64,000 nucleotides of DNA from Rhizobium sp. L1K21 (GCF_024055895.1 NZ_JAMXLE010000005.1:1-64000); one strand, 5' to 3'; shown: positions 1 through 9,227, numbered from the stretch's first letter. The notes: generated by a model from the sequence alone, not told the origin. Translations and numbers: made by a program.

Positions 1-169
1 CGGCTTGAAAATGATCGGCATTTCCTGCGCCCTTGCGCCTAGTTGCTGACCAAATTTGGCTTACCAAAACAACCTCATTTATGAGTCCGTGACCTAAAGC
101 ATCGGGCGATAAAGTAAGGCAGCGAACAAACCCTTGGTTCGACTGTGGATTCAATCAGATCGAATGCGG
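1..169. other. Intergenic start of window, no gene seen
   Basis: I see no convincing coding sequence here. Positions 95-114 contain a stretch that resembles the outer part of the inverted-repeat arms of the element at 10411-10681 (both read roughly TARAGC..CGGGCGA.AA), so it may be a decayed solo arm or simply a common genomic motif. The region lies downstream of aglR. Confidence 0.4.
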
Positions 170-1204
170 CTACTTTGAATTCACCGGCGCCGGCCCAGTA
201 GAGGCCCGCACGATCAGTTCGACTTCCCAGAGTTCCTGCTCGGGAAATGTGTCGCCGCCATGCACTCGCGCGATCAGACGGTCGGCGATGCGCACGCCGG
301 CGGCGCGCAGCGATGAGCGGGTGGTGGTCAGCGGTACATTGAAGTTTTCCGGGCGCAGAAACGGCAACACGTCATCGTGCGCGATGATCGAAACGTCTTC
401 GCCGATTGTCAGGCCCGCTTTGTTGATCGCGCGCACCGCACCAAGGGCAAGGGCCGTACTGGCGCACAAGATGGCGGTGGGCCGCTCGGGCATGTCCAGC
501 ATCCGCGTCATCGCCTCCAGCCCCACACGATCGGTCATACGTCCGGAAAAGGCATAGTGCGATGGCAGCGTTAGCCCCTGCTCGCTCAGTGCCTGCTCCA
601 GTCCTTGCCTGCGCATGATGGCGAACGTCATTTCTTCCGGCCCATTGATCAGCGCGATACGCTTGTGCCCCAGTTGCAGGAGAAATTTTGTCGCCTGATG
701 AAAGGCGCGCGCATTGTCCACGTCGAGAAAGGGGTAATCGTGCGTGTCGCCCATTAGCCGTCCATGCACGAGATAGGGTATCGAGGCCGTTTTCAGGTAG
801 CTGATACGCGCATCCTCTTCCTTCACATAAGCAACGAATACAGCATCGACGCTGCCGCCGCTCACCAGCCGCCGGAGCGCATTGACCTCGTCGTTCGGGG
901 CCGCGGGCGCGATGACAAAATGAAAATCGTGCCGAACGGCAACCTCACTCAAACCTTCCAGAAATTCCCCGAAATGCGGGTCAGACCCCACACCTTCCGA
1001 AACCGGCATGATGAGGCCGATGGAGGCCGCCTTGCCGGTTGCCAGCCGCTTGGCGGCCAGATTGGGGCGGTAGCCGGTTTTCAGCGCCGCTTCCATGACG
1101 CGTCTTCGCGTGTCCTCGCCAACCTCCGGATAACCATTGAGAGCCCGGCTGACGGTGGTTTGCGATAGATTGAGCATGGCAGCAAGCTGCTTCAGGTTCG
1201 TCAA
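170..1204 (-). CDS. aglR: LacI-family repressor of the alpha-glucoside operon (AglR)
   Basis: This is a LacI/GalR transcription factor that probably binds operators in the aglR-aglE gap and is released by an alpha-glucoside. It opens with the LacI helix-turn-helix (TNLKQLAAMLNLSQTTVSRA, then NGYPEVGEDTR) followed by a periplasmic-binding-protein-like effector domain of about 280 residues, 344 residues in all. The frame stays open to 1348, but I chose the TTG at 1202-1204 because the family begins directly at the helix-turn-helix, an AACGGGG ribosome-site-like stretch lies just upstream, and the palindromic operator at 1229-1240 would otherwise sit inside the gene. It is divergent from aglEFGAK, as in Sinorhizobium meliloti. 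Family and context are strong; the exact start is inferred. Confidence 0.88.
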   Translation of the reverse strand: MTNLKQLAAMLNLSQTTVSRALNGYPEVGEDTRRRVMEAALKTGYRPNLAAKRLATGKAASIGLIMPVSEGVGSDPHFGEFLEGLSEVAVRHDFHFVIAPAAPNDEVNALRRLVSGGSVDAVFVAYVKEEDARISYLKTASIPYLVHGRLMGDTHDYPFLDVDNARAFHQATKFLLQLGHKRIALINGPEEMTFAIMRRQGLEQALSEQGLTLPSHYAFSGRMTDRVGLEAMTRMLDMPERPTAILCASTALALGAVRAINKAGLTIGEDVSIIAHDDVLPFLRPENFNVPLTTTRSSLRAAGVRIADRLIARVHGGDTFPEQELWEVELIVRASTGPAPVNSK

Positions 1205-1228
1205 CGCTGCTAACCCCGTTGTTATTTC

Positions 1229-1240
1229 CAAAGCGCTTTG
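1229..1240. promoter_or_regulatory. LacI-type operator, copy 1 (aglR side)
   Basis: Perfect 12-bp palindrome CAAAGCGCTTTG, 25 bp upstream of the proposed TTG start of aglR. This is the classic core of LacI/GalR operators. The location suggests autorepression of aglR. The identical sequence occurs 191 bp away, so looping between the two is possible. Confidence 0.75.
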
Positions 1241-1418
1241 AACAAGCGTAACGATCATTTCAGTGGGCATGTTTATTAACAGATGCAAAGCGATGACGCC
1301 AAGTAGAAACGCCTTGTCGCACTGCGAAATAAAGCTGCAGCGCAGCAAAACAGCGCCAAAACATGATTGAGGGTTGCAGGGAAAACAGAATTCATGTTTT
1401 AGTACTTACAAGCGTCCT

Positions 1419-1432
1419 TCAAAGCGCTTTGA
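1419..1432. promoter_or_regulatory. LacI-type operator, copy 2 (aglE side)
   Basis: Perfect 14-bp palindrome TCAAAGCGCTTTGA, containing the same 12-bp core as the site at 1229-1240, 46 bp upstream of the aglE start codon. It is placed where a repressor would block transcription of aglEFGAK. Confidence 0.78.
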
Positions 1433-1477
1433 GGTAAACGAGCTGTCCCCGTATCTGGGCAGCAAAGGGAGGTTTTA

Positions 1478-2830
1478 ATGAAGAAGGCATTTCTGTTTGG
1501 TGTCGCAGCCGCGGCATTGATTGCGGGTTCTGCTTCCGCTGCGGAGCTGAAGTTCAAGCCCGGTGAGGATTCCCGCTTCCACTGGGACAGCTATGAGAAG
1601 CTGAAGGATATCGATCTCAAGGGACAGCAGCTGACCGTATTCGGCCCCTGGCTTGGTCCTGACCAGGCCAATGTCGAAGCCGTTCTTGCCTATTTCGCAG
1701 AAGCAACCGGCGCTGACGTGCGCTACACGGGTTCGGACAGTTTCGAACAGCAGATCATGGTGGATGCAGAAGCAGGCTCAGCGCCCAACATTGCCGTCTT
1801 CCCGCAGCCGGGCCTTGCCTCCGACATGGCAAAGCGCGGCTTTCTCTCTCCGTTGCCGGAAGGTACCGCTGACTGGGTGAAGGACAATTATGCCGCCGGC
1901 CAGTCCTGGGTGGACCTCGGCACATTCGCAGGCCCCGATGGTAACAAGAACCTTTACGGCTTCTTCTACAAGGTCGATGTGAAATCGCTGGTCTGGTACG
2001 TGCCGGAAAACTTTGAAGACGCCGGCTATGAAGTGCCCAAGACGATGGAAGAGCTCAAAGCTCTGACCGAGAAGATCGCCGAGGACGGCGAAACACCGTG
2101 GTGCATCGGCCTCGGCTCCGGCGCGGCAACCGGCTGGCCTGCCACAGACTGGGTTGAAGACCTGATGCTGCGCACGCAGAAGCCTGAGGTTTACGACAAG
2201 TGGGTTTCCAACGAAATTCCGTTCAACGACCCGGCTGTGATCAACGCTATTGACGAGTTTGGCTGGTTTGCGCGCAACGACAAGTTCGTCGCCGGCGGCG
2301 CTGGTGCCGTTGCATCGACCGATTTCCGCGACAGCCCGAAGGGTCTCTTCTCATCGCCGCCGCAGTGCTACCTGCACCATCAGGCGTCCTTCATTCCGGC
2401 TTTCTTCCCTGAGGGAACGGAAGTGGGCACCGATGCGGACTTCTTCTACATGCCGCCTTATGCCAGCGAAGACCTTGGCAACCCGGTTCTGGGTGCCGGC
2501 ACCGTCTGGGCGATCACCAAGGAGAGCCCGGCTGCAGATGCGCTGATCAAGTTCCTTCAAACCCCGATCGCACATGAAGTCTGGATGGCGCAGAAGGGCT
2601 TCCTCACCCCTTACAAGGGCGTGAACACGGAACTCTTCAGCGACCCGACATTGAAGAAGATGAACGACATTCTTCTCAATGCCACCACCTTCCGTTTCGA
2701 TGGCTCCGACCTGATGCCGGGCGCCATTGGTGCCGGCGCATTCTGGACCGGCATGGTTGACTATGTCGGCGGCAAGTCGGCGAAGGATGTTGCCGACAGC
2801 ATCCAGTCCGCCTGGGACAAGCAGAAGTAA
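1478..2830 (+). CDS. aglE: Alpha-glucoside ABC transporter, periplasmic binding protein (AglE)
   Basis: Solute-binding protein of a family 1 (carbohydrate) ABC importer, expected to capture sucrose, maltose, trehalose or other alpha-glucosides in the periplasm and deliver them to AglF/AglG. It is 450 residues with a clear signal peptide (MKKAFLFGVAAAALIAGSASA, cut before AE) and a GGGAGG ribosome site 6 bp before the ATG. It is the first gene of aglEFGAK and is followed by a GC-rich hairpin (2851-2875) that may protect its mRNA, which suits the higher amount of binding protein needed. Substrate is assigned from the co-operonic AglA hydrolase and from the S. meliloti gene order. Confidence 0.9.
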   Translation: MKKAFLFGVAAAALIAGSASAAELKFKPGEDSRFHWDSYEKLKDIDLKGQQLTVFGPWLGPDQANVEAVLAYFAEATGADVRYTGSDSFEQQIMVDAEAGSAPNIAVFPQPGLASDMAKRGFLSPLPEGTADWVKDNYAAGQSWVDLGTFAGPDGNKNLYGFFYKVDVKSLVWYVPENFEDAGYEVPKTMEELKALTEKIAEDGETPWCIGLGSGAATGWPATDWVEDLMLRTQKPEVYDKWVSNEIPFNDPAVINAIDEFGWFARNDKFVAGGAGAVASTDFRDSPKGLFSSPPQCYLHHQASFIPAFFPEGTEVGTDADFFYMPPYASEDLGNPVLGAGTVWAITKESPAADALIKFLQTPIAHEVWMAQKGFLTPYKGVNTELFSDPTLKKMNDILLNATTFRFDGSDLMPGAIGAGAFWTGMVDYVGGKSAKDVADSIQSAWDKQK

Positions 2831-2850
2831 GAACAACAAAAAAACATGGA

Positions 2851-2876
2851 CAACCCCGGCCCGCGCGCCGGGGTTT
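2851..2876 (+). promoter_or_regulatory. Intercistronic hairpin after aglE
   Basis: Arms AACCCCGGC (2852-2860) and GCCGGGGTT (2867-2875) with a 6-base loop, followed by only three T. It is placed between a binding-protein gene and its permease genes, where such hairpins commonly stabilise upstream mRNA or partially terminate transcription. Confidence 0.6.
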
Positions 2877-2908
2877 CCTGACCCCGAAACCTTCTGAGGG
2901 AGAGAAGG

Positions 2909-3916
2909 ATGAACCCGGCAATTCAGGGATTGATCACCATCATTCTCGGCGTCGGCGGCTGCGTTGGCTATTTTTATCTGTCCAATCAGTTTCTCGACAA
3001 GGTGCTTTTTCCGGCAAAGGGCGAACATGCCGGGCGCAACATCAACCGCGCCAATATGGTTCGTCCGTGGTTGTTTCTGGCACCCGCCCTGCTCTTTCTC
3101 GGCCTCTATCTCGCCTATCCGGTGGTCGCCACCTTCATCCTGTCGCTGTCCGAACGCGTGCCGGGCGATGAAACCCGTTTTGTGGGCTTTGAAAATTACC
3201 GGCTGATGTTCAGCGAGCCGAAATTCTGGGAAGCGATGCGCAACAATGCCCTTTGGCTGATTGTGGTGCCGGCCTTTTCCACCGCCTTCGGTCTGCTGGC
3301 CGCGCAGCTGACGGACCGCATCCGCTGGGGCAGCATCGCCAAATCGCTCATCTTCATGCCGATGGCCATTTCCTTCGTGGGTGCGTCGGTCATCTGGAAG
3401 CTGGTTTACGACACGCGACCTGCAGATCAGGACCAGATCGGCATATTGAATGCGATTTATCTTCATCTGGGCGGCACAGATCCGCAGACCTGGCTGACCA
3501 TTCCCTTCTGGAACAATTTCTTCCTTATGATCGTGCTGATCTGGATTCAGACCGGCTTTGCCATGGTCATCCTGTCGGCCGCCCTTCGCGGCATTCCTGA
3601 AGAAACGATCGAGGCTGCGGTGATTGATGGCGCCAACCCGTTTCAGATTTTCTTCAAGATCAAGGTTCCGCAGATCATGGGAACCATTGCAGTGGTCTGG
3701 ACGACGATCACCATCGTCGTGCTCAAGGTCTTCGATATCGTTTTCGCCATGACCAACGGGCAGTGGGAAACCCAGGTTTTGGCCAATTACATGTATGACA
3801 AACTCTTCCGCGCCAACGATTGGGGCGTGGGTTCAGCCAGCGCCATGGTGATCATGCTGCTGGTAACCCCGATCCTCGTCTGGAACGTCATGAACGCCCG
3901 CAAAGAAATGCGCTGA
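2909..3916 (+). CDS. aglF: Alpha-glucoside ABC transporter permease (AglF)
   Basis: Inner-membrane permease of the MalF type, 335 residues, with hydrophobic segments near residues 5-22, 52-75 and several later ones. The cytoplasmic EAA loop that docks the ATPase is visible (EAAVIDGANPFQIFFKIKVP). An extra N-terminal transmembrane segment precedes the usual first helix, as is normal for MalF-like subunits. It starts at an ATG with a GAGGGAGAGAAGG ribosome site and ends 10 bp before aglG. It should pair with AglG and the ATPase AglK. Confidence 0.9.
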   Translation: MNPAIQGLITIILGVGGCVGYFYLSNQFLDKVLFPAKGEHAGRNINRANMVRPWLFLAPALLFLGLYLAYPVVATFILSLSERVPGDETRFVGFENYRLMFSEPKFWEAMRNNALWLIVVPAFSTAFGLLAAQLTDRIRWGSIAKSLIFMPMAISFVGASVIWKLVYDTRPADQDQIGILNAIYLHLGGTDPQTWLTIPFWNNFFLMIVLIWIQTGFAMVILSAALRGIPEETIEAAVIDGANPFQIFFKIKVPQIMGTIAVVWTTITIVVLKVFDIVFAMTNGQWETQVLANYMYDKLFRANDWGVGSASAMVIMLLVTPILVWNVMNARKEMR

Positions 3917-3926
3917 GGAGCACGAC

Positions 3927-5069
3927 ATGTATTCCGCTTCATCAAAGAAATCCGCTCTCACCTGGGCCGTTCACATCTCCGTCGTACTGCTGGTGGCGCT
4001 CTGGCTTTTCCCCACGCTCGGCCTCTTCATCTCCTCGTTCCGCACGGCTGACCAGATCGCGACTAGCGGCTGGTGGGCCTCCTTCATGACGCAGGAGCGC
4101 TCCGTTCCCGCCATTCGCGTGGAAGGCAAAGAAGTGGAAGAAGGTGGTCGCTTCGTCATCCACGGCAACCTGTTTCCCAACAAGGATGCAACCGTGAGCG
4201 CCTGGGGCACCAGCTCGCGCGATCCAGCGGCCTTTGAGCCTGGTGATGTTGTCGATCTCGACGATGGCCAGACGCTGACGGTGGATGACACCGGTGCCTA
4301 CACGCTTTCGAGCCCCACAAGTTTTGGCGACGAACGCCTGCCGCGCATCTTCTCGACGGCTGCCACGCCGCCGGAATTCACGCTGCAGAACTATAAGAAC
4401 ATCCTTCTCGACCCCAATAACCGGGAGGGCATGAGCAAGGCGTTTTTCAACACGCTGACGGTTTCCATCCCGGCAACCATCATCCCGATCCTCATTGCAG
4501 CCTTTGCCGCCTATGCGCTCGCGTGGATGGAGTTTCCCGGCCGCGCTCTTTTGATTGCCGCTGTCGTCGGGCTGCTGGTCGTTCCGCTGCAGTTGGCGCT
4601 GATCCCGCTTTTGCGGCTCCACAATGATATCGGCATCGGCAAGGGCTATTTGGGTGTCTGGCTTGCCCATACCGGTTTCGGCCTGCCGCTCGCCATCTAT
4701 CTCTTGCGCAACTATATGGTCGGCCTGCCGCGTGACATTATCGAAAATGCGCGCGTCGATGGTGCCACCGATTTCCAGATTTTCGTACGCATTATCCTGC
4801 CGCTGTCGTTTCCAGCTCTGGCATCCTTTGCCATCTTCCAGTTTCTGTGGACATGGAACGATCTTCTGGTCGCGCTCGTCTTCCTCATTGATTCCACCGG
4901 CGATACAACCGTGATGACCAAGCAGATCGTGGAACTGCTCGGTACGCGCGGCGGCAACTGGGAAATCCTGGCGACCTCTGCCTTCATTTCCATCTCTGTG
5001 CCACTCGTCGTTTTCTTTGCCATGCAGCGCTATCTCGTTCGTGGTCTGCTGGCTGGCTCCGTTAAATAA
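3927..5069 (+). CDS. aglG: Alpha-glucoside ABC transporter permease (AglG)
   Basis: MalG-type inner-membrane permease, 380 residues. The first transmembrane helix (about residues 12-32) is followed by a long polar segment of roughly 120 residues before the remaining membrane core, which makes the protein about 100 residues longer than common MalG proteins. The EAA loop (ENARVDGATDFQIFVRIILP) is intact. The long insertion is predicted to be periplasmic and may contact AglE; as far as I recall rhizobial AglG proteins share this length. Downstream, aglA begins after 25 bp. Confidence 0.88.
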   Translation: MYSASSKKSALTWAVHISVVLLVALWLFPTLGLFISSFRTADQIATSGWWASFMTQERSVPAIRVEGKEVEEGGRFVIHGNLFPNKDATVSAWGTSSRDPAAFEPGDVVDLDDGQTLTVDDTGAYTLSSPTSFGDERLPRIFSTAATPPEFTLQNYKNILLDPNNREGMSKAFFNTLTVSIPATIIPILIAAFAAYALAWMEFPGRALLIAAVVGLLVVPLQLALIPLLRLHNDIGIGKGYLGVWLAHTGFGLPLAIYLLRNYMVGLPRDIIENARVDGATDFQIFVRIILPLSFPALASFAIFQFLWTWNDLLVALVFLIDSTGDTTVMTKQIVELLGTRGGNWEILATSAFISISVPLVVFFAMQRYLVRGLLAGSVK

Positions 5070-5094
5070 AACATTTTAGAAGGAACTCATTTGC

Positions 5095-6759
5095 ATGAAC
5101 CTGGCAATGTCCACTTCGGCTTCCACATCGACACTTGTTGCCGACAAGGACTGGTGGCGCGGTGCTGTGATCTATCAGATCTATCCGCGCTCTTTTCAGG
5201 ATTCAGACGGAAACGGTATCGGCGATCTGGCCGGTATTACCTCCCGCCTTTCCTATGTGGCCAATCTCGGCGCTGACGCGATCTGGATTTCGCCCTTCTT
5301 CACCTCGCCGATGAAGGATTTTGGCTACGATGTCTCCAACTACACCGATGTCGATCCAACCTTCGGCACGCTTGGCGATTTTGATGGCCTGATCGAAGAA
5401 GCCCACCGTCTCGGCATCCGGGTGATGATTGACCTTGTTCTGTCGCACACATCCGACCAGCACCCCTGGTTTATTGAAAGCCGTACGAGCAAGGACAATG
5501 CAAAATCCGATTGGTATGTGTGGTCCGATCCCCAGCCCGATGGCTCACCGCCCAACAATTGGCTCTCCATCTTCGGCGGCTCGGCCTGGGCGTGGGATGC
5601 GACGCGCTGCCAATATTATCTGCACAACTTCCTGACCCAGCAGCCCGATCTCAACCTGCACAATGCCGATGTTCAGGACGCACTTTTGTCGGTCGTGCGC
5701 TTCTGGCTTGATCGCGGGGTTGACGGCTTCCGCCTCGACACGATCAACTTCTATTTTCACGACAAGCAGTTGCGCAGCAACCCGCCGCTGCCGGCAGACC
5801 GCCGCAATGCCTCGATTGCACCTGCGGTGAACCCCTATAACTATCAGGAACATCTTTACGACAAGAACCAGCCGGAAAACCTGGAATTCCTGAAGCGTTT
5901 TCGCGCCGTGCTCGATGAATATCCGGCCGCGGCTGCCGTCGGTGAAGTGGGCGATGCGCAGCGCGGCCTCGAGATTGCCGGCGAATATACGTCCGGCGGC
6001 GACAAGGTGCAGATGTGCTACGCCTTCGAGCTTCTGTCTGCAGAACCGATGACCCCGGCCCGTGTCGCCGACGTGCAGGAGGCCTTTCAGGCAGCAGCAC
6101 CGGAAGGCTGGGCCTGCTGGGCCTTTTCCAACCATGATGTGGTGCGCCATATCAGCCGCTGGAGCGAGGGCATTGAAGACACGGACGCGTTTGCAAAAGT
6201 GCTGAACGCCATTCTGCTTTCGCTGCGCGGTTCAGCCTGCCTTTATGAAGGCGAGGAACTGGGCCTGCCGGAAGCCGAACTGCAATTTGAAGACCTGCAG
6301 GACCCTTACGGCATCCAGTTCTGGCCGGATTTCAAGGGCCGCGATGGTTGCCGCACGCCCATGGTGTGGGAGCCGACTGAAACAGGCGGCTTCTCATCGG
6401 TCAAGCCATGGCTGCCTGTTCCGCCTGCGCATGTGATACGCGCGGTCTCGCTGCAGGAGGAGGAATCCCATTCCGTCCTTACACAGTACCGCCGCTTCCT
6501 GGCCTTCCGCAAACAGCATCTGCCGCTGAAAAAGGGCGACATACGGTTCATTGAGCGAACCGGCAAAGTGCTGGCCTTCGAGCGCAGTTACGGCAACGAG
6601 ACGCTTCTGTGCTGCTTCAACATGAGCGGCGAAGACCAGACAATGACAAAGCCGAATGGCGATTTGGAAACACTCGAAGGCCACGGTCTTGCGAGCGAAC
6701 TTGCAGGCAATGAAATCCGCTTCCCCGCTTGGGGTGCGTATTTCGCCCGCGTCAACTGA
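5095..6759 (+). CDS. aglA: Alpha-glucosidase, GH13 family (AglA)
   Basis: Cytoplasmic glycoside hydrolase of family 13 (oligo-1,6-glucosidase/alpha-glucosidase type), 554 residues, with no signal peptide. The four GH13 regions are visible: DLVLSH (region I), DGFRLDT with the nucleophile Asp (region II), AVGEVGD with the acid/base Glu (region III) and FSNHDVVR (region IV). It would hydrolyse imported alpha-glucosides to glucose. It sits between the permeases and the ATPase gene in one operon. The start at 5095 follows an AGAAGGAA ribosome site; the ATG at 5107 is a possible alternative. Confidence 0.92.
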   Translation: MNLAMSTSASTSTLVADKDWWRGAVIYQIYPRSFQDSDGNGIGDLAGITSRLSYVANLGADAIWISPFFTSPMKDFGYDVSNYTDVDPTFGTLGDFDGLIEEAHRLGIRVMIDLVLSHTSDQHPWFIESRTSKDNAKSDWYVWSDPQPDGSPPNNWLSIFGGSAWAWDATRCQYYLHNFLTQQPDLNLHNADVQDALLSVVRFWLDRGVDGFRLDTINFYFHDKQLRSNPPLPADRRNASIAPAVNPYNYQEHLYDKNQPENLEFLKRFRAVLDEYPAAAAVGEVGDAQRGLEIAGEYTSGGDKVQMCYAFELLSAEPMTPARVADVQEAFQAAAPEGWACWAFSNHDVVRHISRWSEGIEDTDAFAKVLNAILLSLRGSACLYEGEELGLPEAELQFEDLQDPYGIQFWPDFKGRDGCRTPMVWEPTETGGFSSVKPWLPVPPAHVIRAVSLQEEESHSVLTQYRRFLAFRKQHLPLKKGDIRFIERTGKVLAFERSYGNETLLCCFNMSGEDQTMTKPNGDLETLEGHGLASELAGNEIRFPAWGAYFARVN

Positions 6760-6770
6760 GGGGAAGAGAC

Positions 6771-7859
6771 ATGGCAAGCTTGTCGCTGAAGGGTATCCGC
6801 AAATCTTACGGTGCCGTGGAGGTTATCAAGGGCGTCGACCTTGAAATCGAGCAGGGAGAATTCATCGTCTTCGTCGGCCCTTCGGGCTGCGGCAAGTCCA
6901 CGCTCCTGCGCATGATTGCAGGGCTTGAACGCATCACCGGCGGCGAACTTGTCATTGACGGTCAGGTGGTCAACGATGTTCCACCCTCCAAACGCGGCAT
7001 TGCCATGGTGTTCCAATCCTATGCGCTCTACCCGCATATGACGGTTTACGACAACATGGCCTTTGGCATGCGCATTGCCAAGGAAAGCAAGGAAGAGATC
7101 GACCGGCGGGTGCGTTCCGCTGCCGAAATCCTGCAGCTGACCCCCTATCTCGACCGCTTGCCCAAGGCGCTCTCCGGTGGTCAGCGCCAGCGCGTGGCCA
7201 TCGGCCGGGCGATCTGCCGCGATCCGAAGGTCTTCCTCTTCGATGAGCCGCTTTCCAACCTCGATGCAGCACTGCGCGTGGCAACGCGCATCGAGATTGC
7301 CAAGCTCAACGAACAGATGGCCGATACGACCATGATCTATGTGACACACGATCAGGTGGAGGCCATGACGCTTGCCGACCGGATCGTGGTACTGTCAGCC
7401 GGGCGCATCGAGCAGGTTGGCCCCCCGCTGGAACTCTACGAACATCCGGCCAATCTTTTCGTCGCCCAGTTCATCGGCTCGCCGGCCATGAATATCGTGA
7501 AAGGCAAGATCGAAGAGACCGGCGCGCAAACAAGCGTCAGGCTGCCGGGCGGCAACAGTGTCACCGTAGACGTGGCCACCGATGCATCGGAAAAGGGCAA
7601 GGATTGCCATTTCGGCGTGCGTCCGGAAGACCTCACCGTCACAACCGCCGACGATTTTCTCTTTGAAGGAACCGTCGATATCGCCGAGGGTCTCGGCGAG
7701 GTCACCCTGCTTTACGTCAGCGATATCCGCGAAGACGAGCCACTTGTCGTCAAGTTGCCGGGCATCGTGAAGGTCGATAAAGGACAGAAGCTGCGTTTTG
7801 CTGCAGAAAAAGCCAAGCTGCATCTCTTCGATGCGGACGGAAAGACCTATCGCCGCTGA
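6771..7859 (+). CDS. aglK: Alpha-glucoside ABC transporter ATPase (AglK)
   Basis: MalK/UgpC-type ATPase that energises AglFG. It is 362 residues with Walker A GPSGCGKST, Q-loop MVFQSYALYP, signature LSGGQRQRVAIGRA, Walker B VFLFDEPLSNLDA, switch His in YVTHDQ, and a C-terminal regulatory TOBE-like region from about residue 240. The frame runs open from 6729, but the ATG at 6771 has a GAGGGGAAGAGAC ribosome site, lies 11 bp after the aglA stop and matches the family N terminus. It is the last gene of the agl operon. Confidence 0.93.
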   Translation: MASLSLKGIRKSYGAVEVIKGVDLEIEQGEFIVFVGPSGCGKSTLLRMIAGLERITGGELVIDGQVVNDVPPSKRGIAMVFQSYALYPHMTVYDNMAFGMRIAKESKEEIDRRVRSAAEILQLTPYLDRLPKALSGGQRQRVAIGRAICRDPKVFLFDEPLSNLDAALRVATRIEIAKLNEQMADTTMIYVTHDQVEAMTLADRIVVLSAGRIEQVGPPLELYEHPANLFVAQFIGSPAMNIVKGKIEETGAQTSVRLPGGNSVTVDVATDASEKGKDCHFGVRPEDLTVTTADDFLFEGTVDIAEGLGEVTLLYVSDIREDEPLVVKLPGIVKVDKGQKLRFAAEKAKLHLFDADGKTYRR

Positions 7860-7885
7860 TCTTTACGCGGTGGACGGAAACGCAA

Positions 7886-7921
7886 AAGCCGGGCTGATAT
7901 GATCATGCCCGGCTTATTTGT
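7886..7921 (+). terminator. Terminator after aglK
   Basis: Arms AAGCCGGGC (7886-7894) and GCCCGGCTT (7907-7915) with a 12-base loop, followed by ATTTGT. It lies 27 bp after aglK and 20 bp before the end of the convergent GGDEF-like gene, so it can serve both directions. Confidence 0.7.
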
Positions 7922-7940
7922 CACTGATGAAAATGCCGCA

Positions 7941-9026
7941 TCAGAGGTAGGTGTCACCGCCATTATAAAGCCGGTAATCCTTGCCGCCTTCCATATCCGA
8001 CGTCGTCTGGCCGAAGATCACCACCTTCAGAGACGATTTATCGATGGCCTGGGCCAGTGCTGCCTCGGTATTCTGTATCATGGACGCGGCATTCTTGGCG
8101 CTGTAGGTGGTGCTGGCGCCGAATGCGATCGACAGAAGCGGCAGAAACGGCGATTGCGTCTTGAGATTTTTCAGCGCCGTCTGCAGCTGGTTGGCAACCT
8201 GCCCCACAAGCCGCACGATTTCGCTCTCTTCCGCCGTTGCCAGGAGGATGGCAATATGGGGCGTATCGATCCACCCGCCGAAATCGTCATCGGTGGTGAT
8301 GGCGCTGACACTCTTGCCCACCCGAGCCAGAAGCGCTTCCTTGGGCTTGATTGCATCGGCACGGTCCAGAAAATCAAAGCCGCTGATCTTGCCGAAAATC
8401 AGGCTATATTCGCCGGGGAAGGAACCCTCTGCAAACAGCGACGCCATGCGCTTGTTGAAGGCGCGCCGATTGCCGAGACCGGACGCCGAATGCGTGAACT
8501 TGGCGGTCTGCACATCGTCCACCTCGGCGGCAACGGCGCGCACGGATTCCAGCTTGTTGCTGACCACACCCAGCGTCGCCTGGCCTTTCAGCTTCTGCTG
8601 GTCCGTCAGCGCCGCAAGGCCCGTCAGTTCCAGACGGATCGCCTTCTCATCCTTCGGGTCCATGCTGCGGAAACGTTCAGACGAGGTGGAAAGCTGCGTG
8701 GCATATTCATCAAGATCGCGACGCGACTGTTCCAGAGAGCGCATCAGGTCTTCCAGATCATCGCGCACAGTCGTTGTGGATTTGTCGAAGATGGAATCGC
8801 CGAAATGGTGCGGCAGAAACTCTTTCGCCAGCTCATCCAGCTGCTTCTGCGTGATCGACCGGCCAAGCTTGGTAAAGCGCGCCCGCAGTTCCGGGTTCGC
8901 ACCACTCAGGATCTCGTGCATCAGCTCGAAATTGATCGGGTTCGGCTCCAAATGGAGCCGGTTCATCAAGGCAAAGACCTTATAATTTATGCTGCGATTT
9001 GGATCTCGTTGAGGTTGGTTCCCCAT
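7941..9026 (-). CDS. Degenerate GGDEF-domain protein
   Basis: A cytoplasmic protein of 361 residues. The C-terminal half has the GGDEF fold signature near its start (GLGNRRAFNKRM), but the active-site loop reads DDDFGGWIDTPHI instead of GG(D/E)EF, so diguanylate cyclase activity is unlikely; it may act as a sensor or structural element. The N-terminal 170 residues are mostly helical and charged (NPINFELMHEIL, later QSRRDLDEYATQL) without a recognisable sensor. The frame starts with a TTG at 9098; I prefer the ATG at 9026 with GGGAG upstream. It is convergent with the agl operon and transcribed alone. Confidence 0.7.
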   Translation of the reverse strand: MGNQPQRDPNRSINYKVFALMNRLHLEPNPINFELMHEILSGANPELRARFTKLGRSITQKQLDELAKEFLPHHFGDSIFDKSTTTVRDDLEDLMRSLEQSRRDLDEYATQLSTSSERFRSMDPKDEKAIRLELTGLAALTDQQKLKGQATLGVVSNKLESVRAVAAEVDDVQTAKFTHSASGLGNRRAFNKRMASLFAEGSFPGEYSLIFGKISGFDFLDRADAIKPKEALLARVGKSVSAITTDDDFGGWIDTPHIAILLATAEESEIVRLVGQVANQLQTALKNLKTQSPFLPLLSIAFGASTTYSAKNAASMIQNTEAALAQAIDKSSLKVVIFGQTTSDMEGGKDYRLYNGGDTYL

Positions 9027-9227
9027 TCGTGGTGCTCCCGCCCGGCGAACATCGTCTTGTTTCGTCCGCCTGAATAATAATACTGAATACTGAACCAATA
9101 AACGCGTTATATTGACAACTGGTTTATGGCAGGAGCTGTAAAAATCGGGATATTCTTCATTTCATTGCAAAAAATACCGTTTCACGGCAGAAAACGGTCG
9201 TTAAAGTTTACGGCCCGTTACTTTTAT

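Noticed and set aside
2351-3466. 371-residue open frame antisense to aglE/aglF
   Set aside because: Spans a gene boundary and a hairpin on the other strand, no domain; a shadow.
7899-9077. 392-residue open frame on the + strand across the GGDEF gene
   Set aside because: It is antisense to the GGDEF-like gene, has no recognisable domain and follows the codon pattern of a shadow frame.
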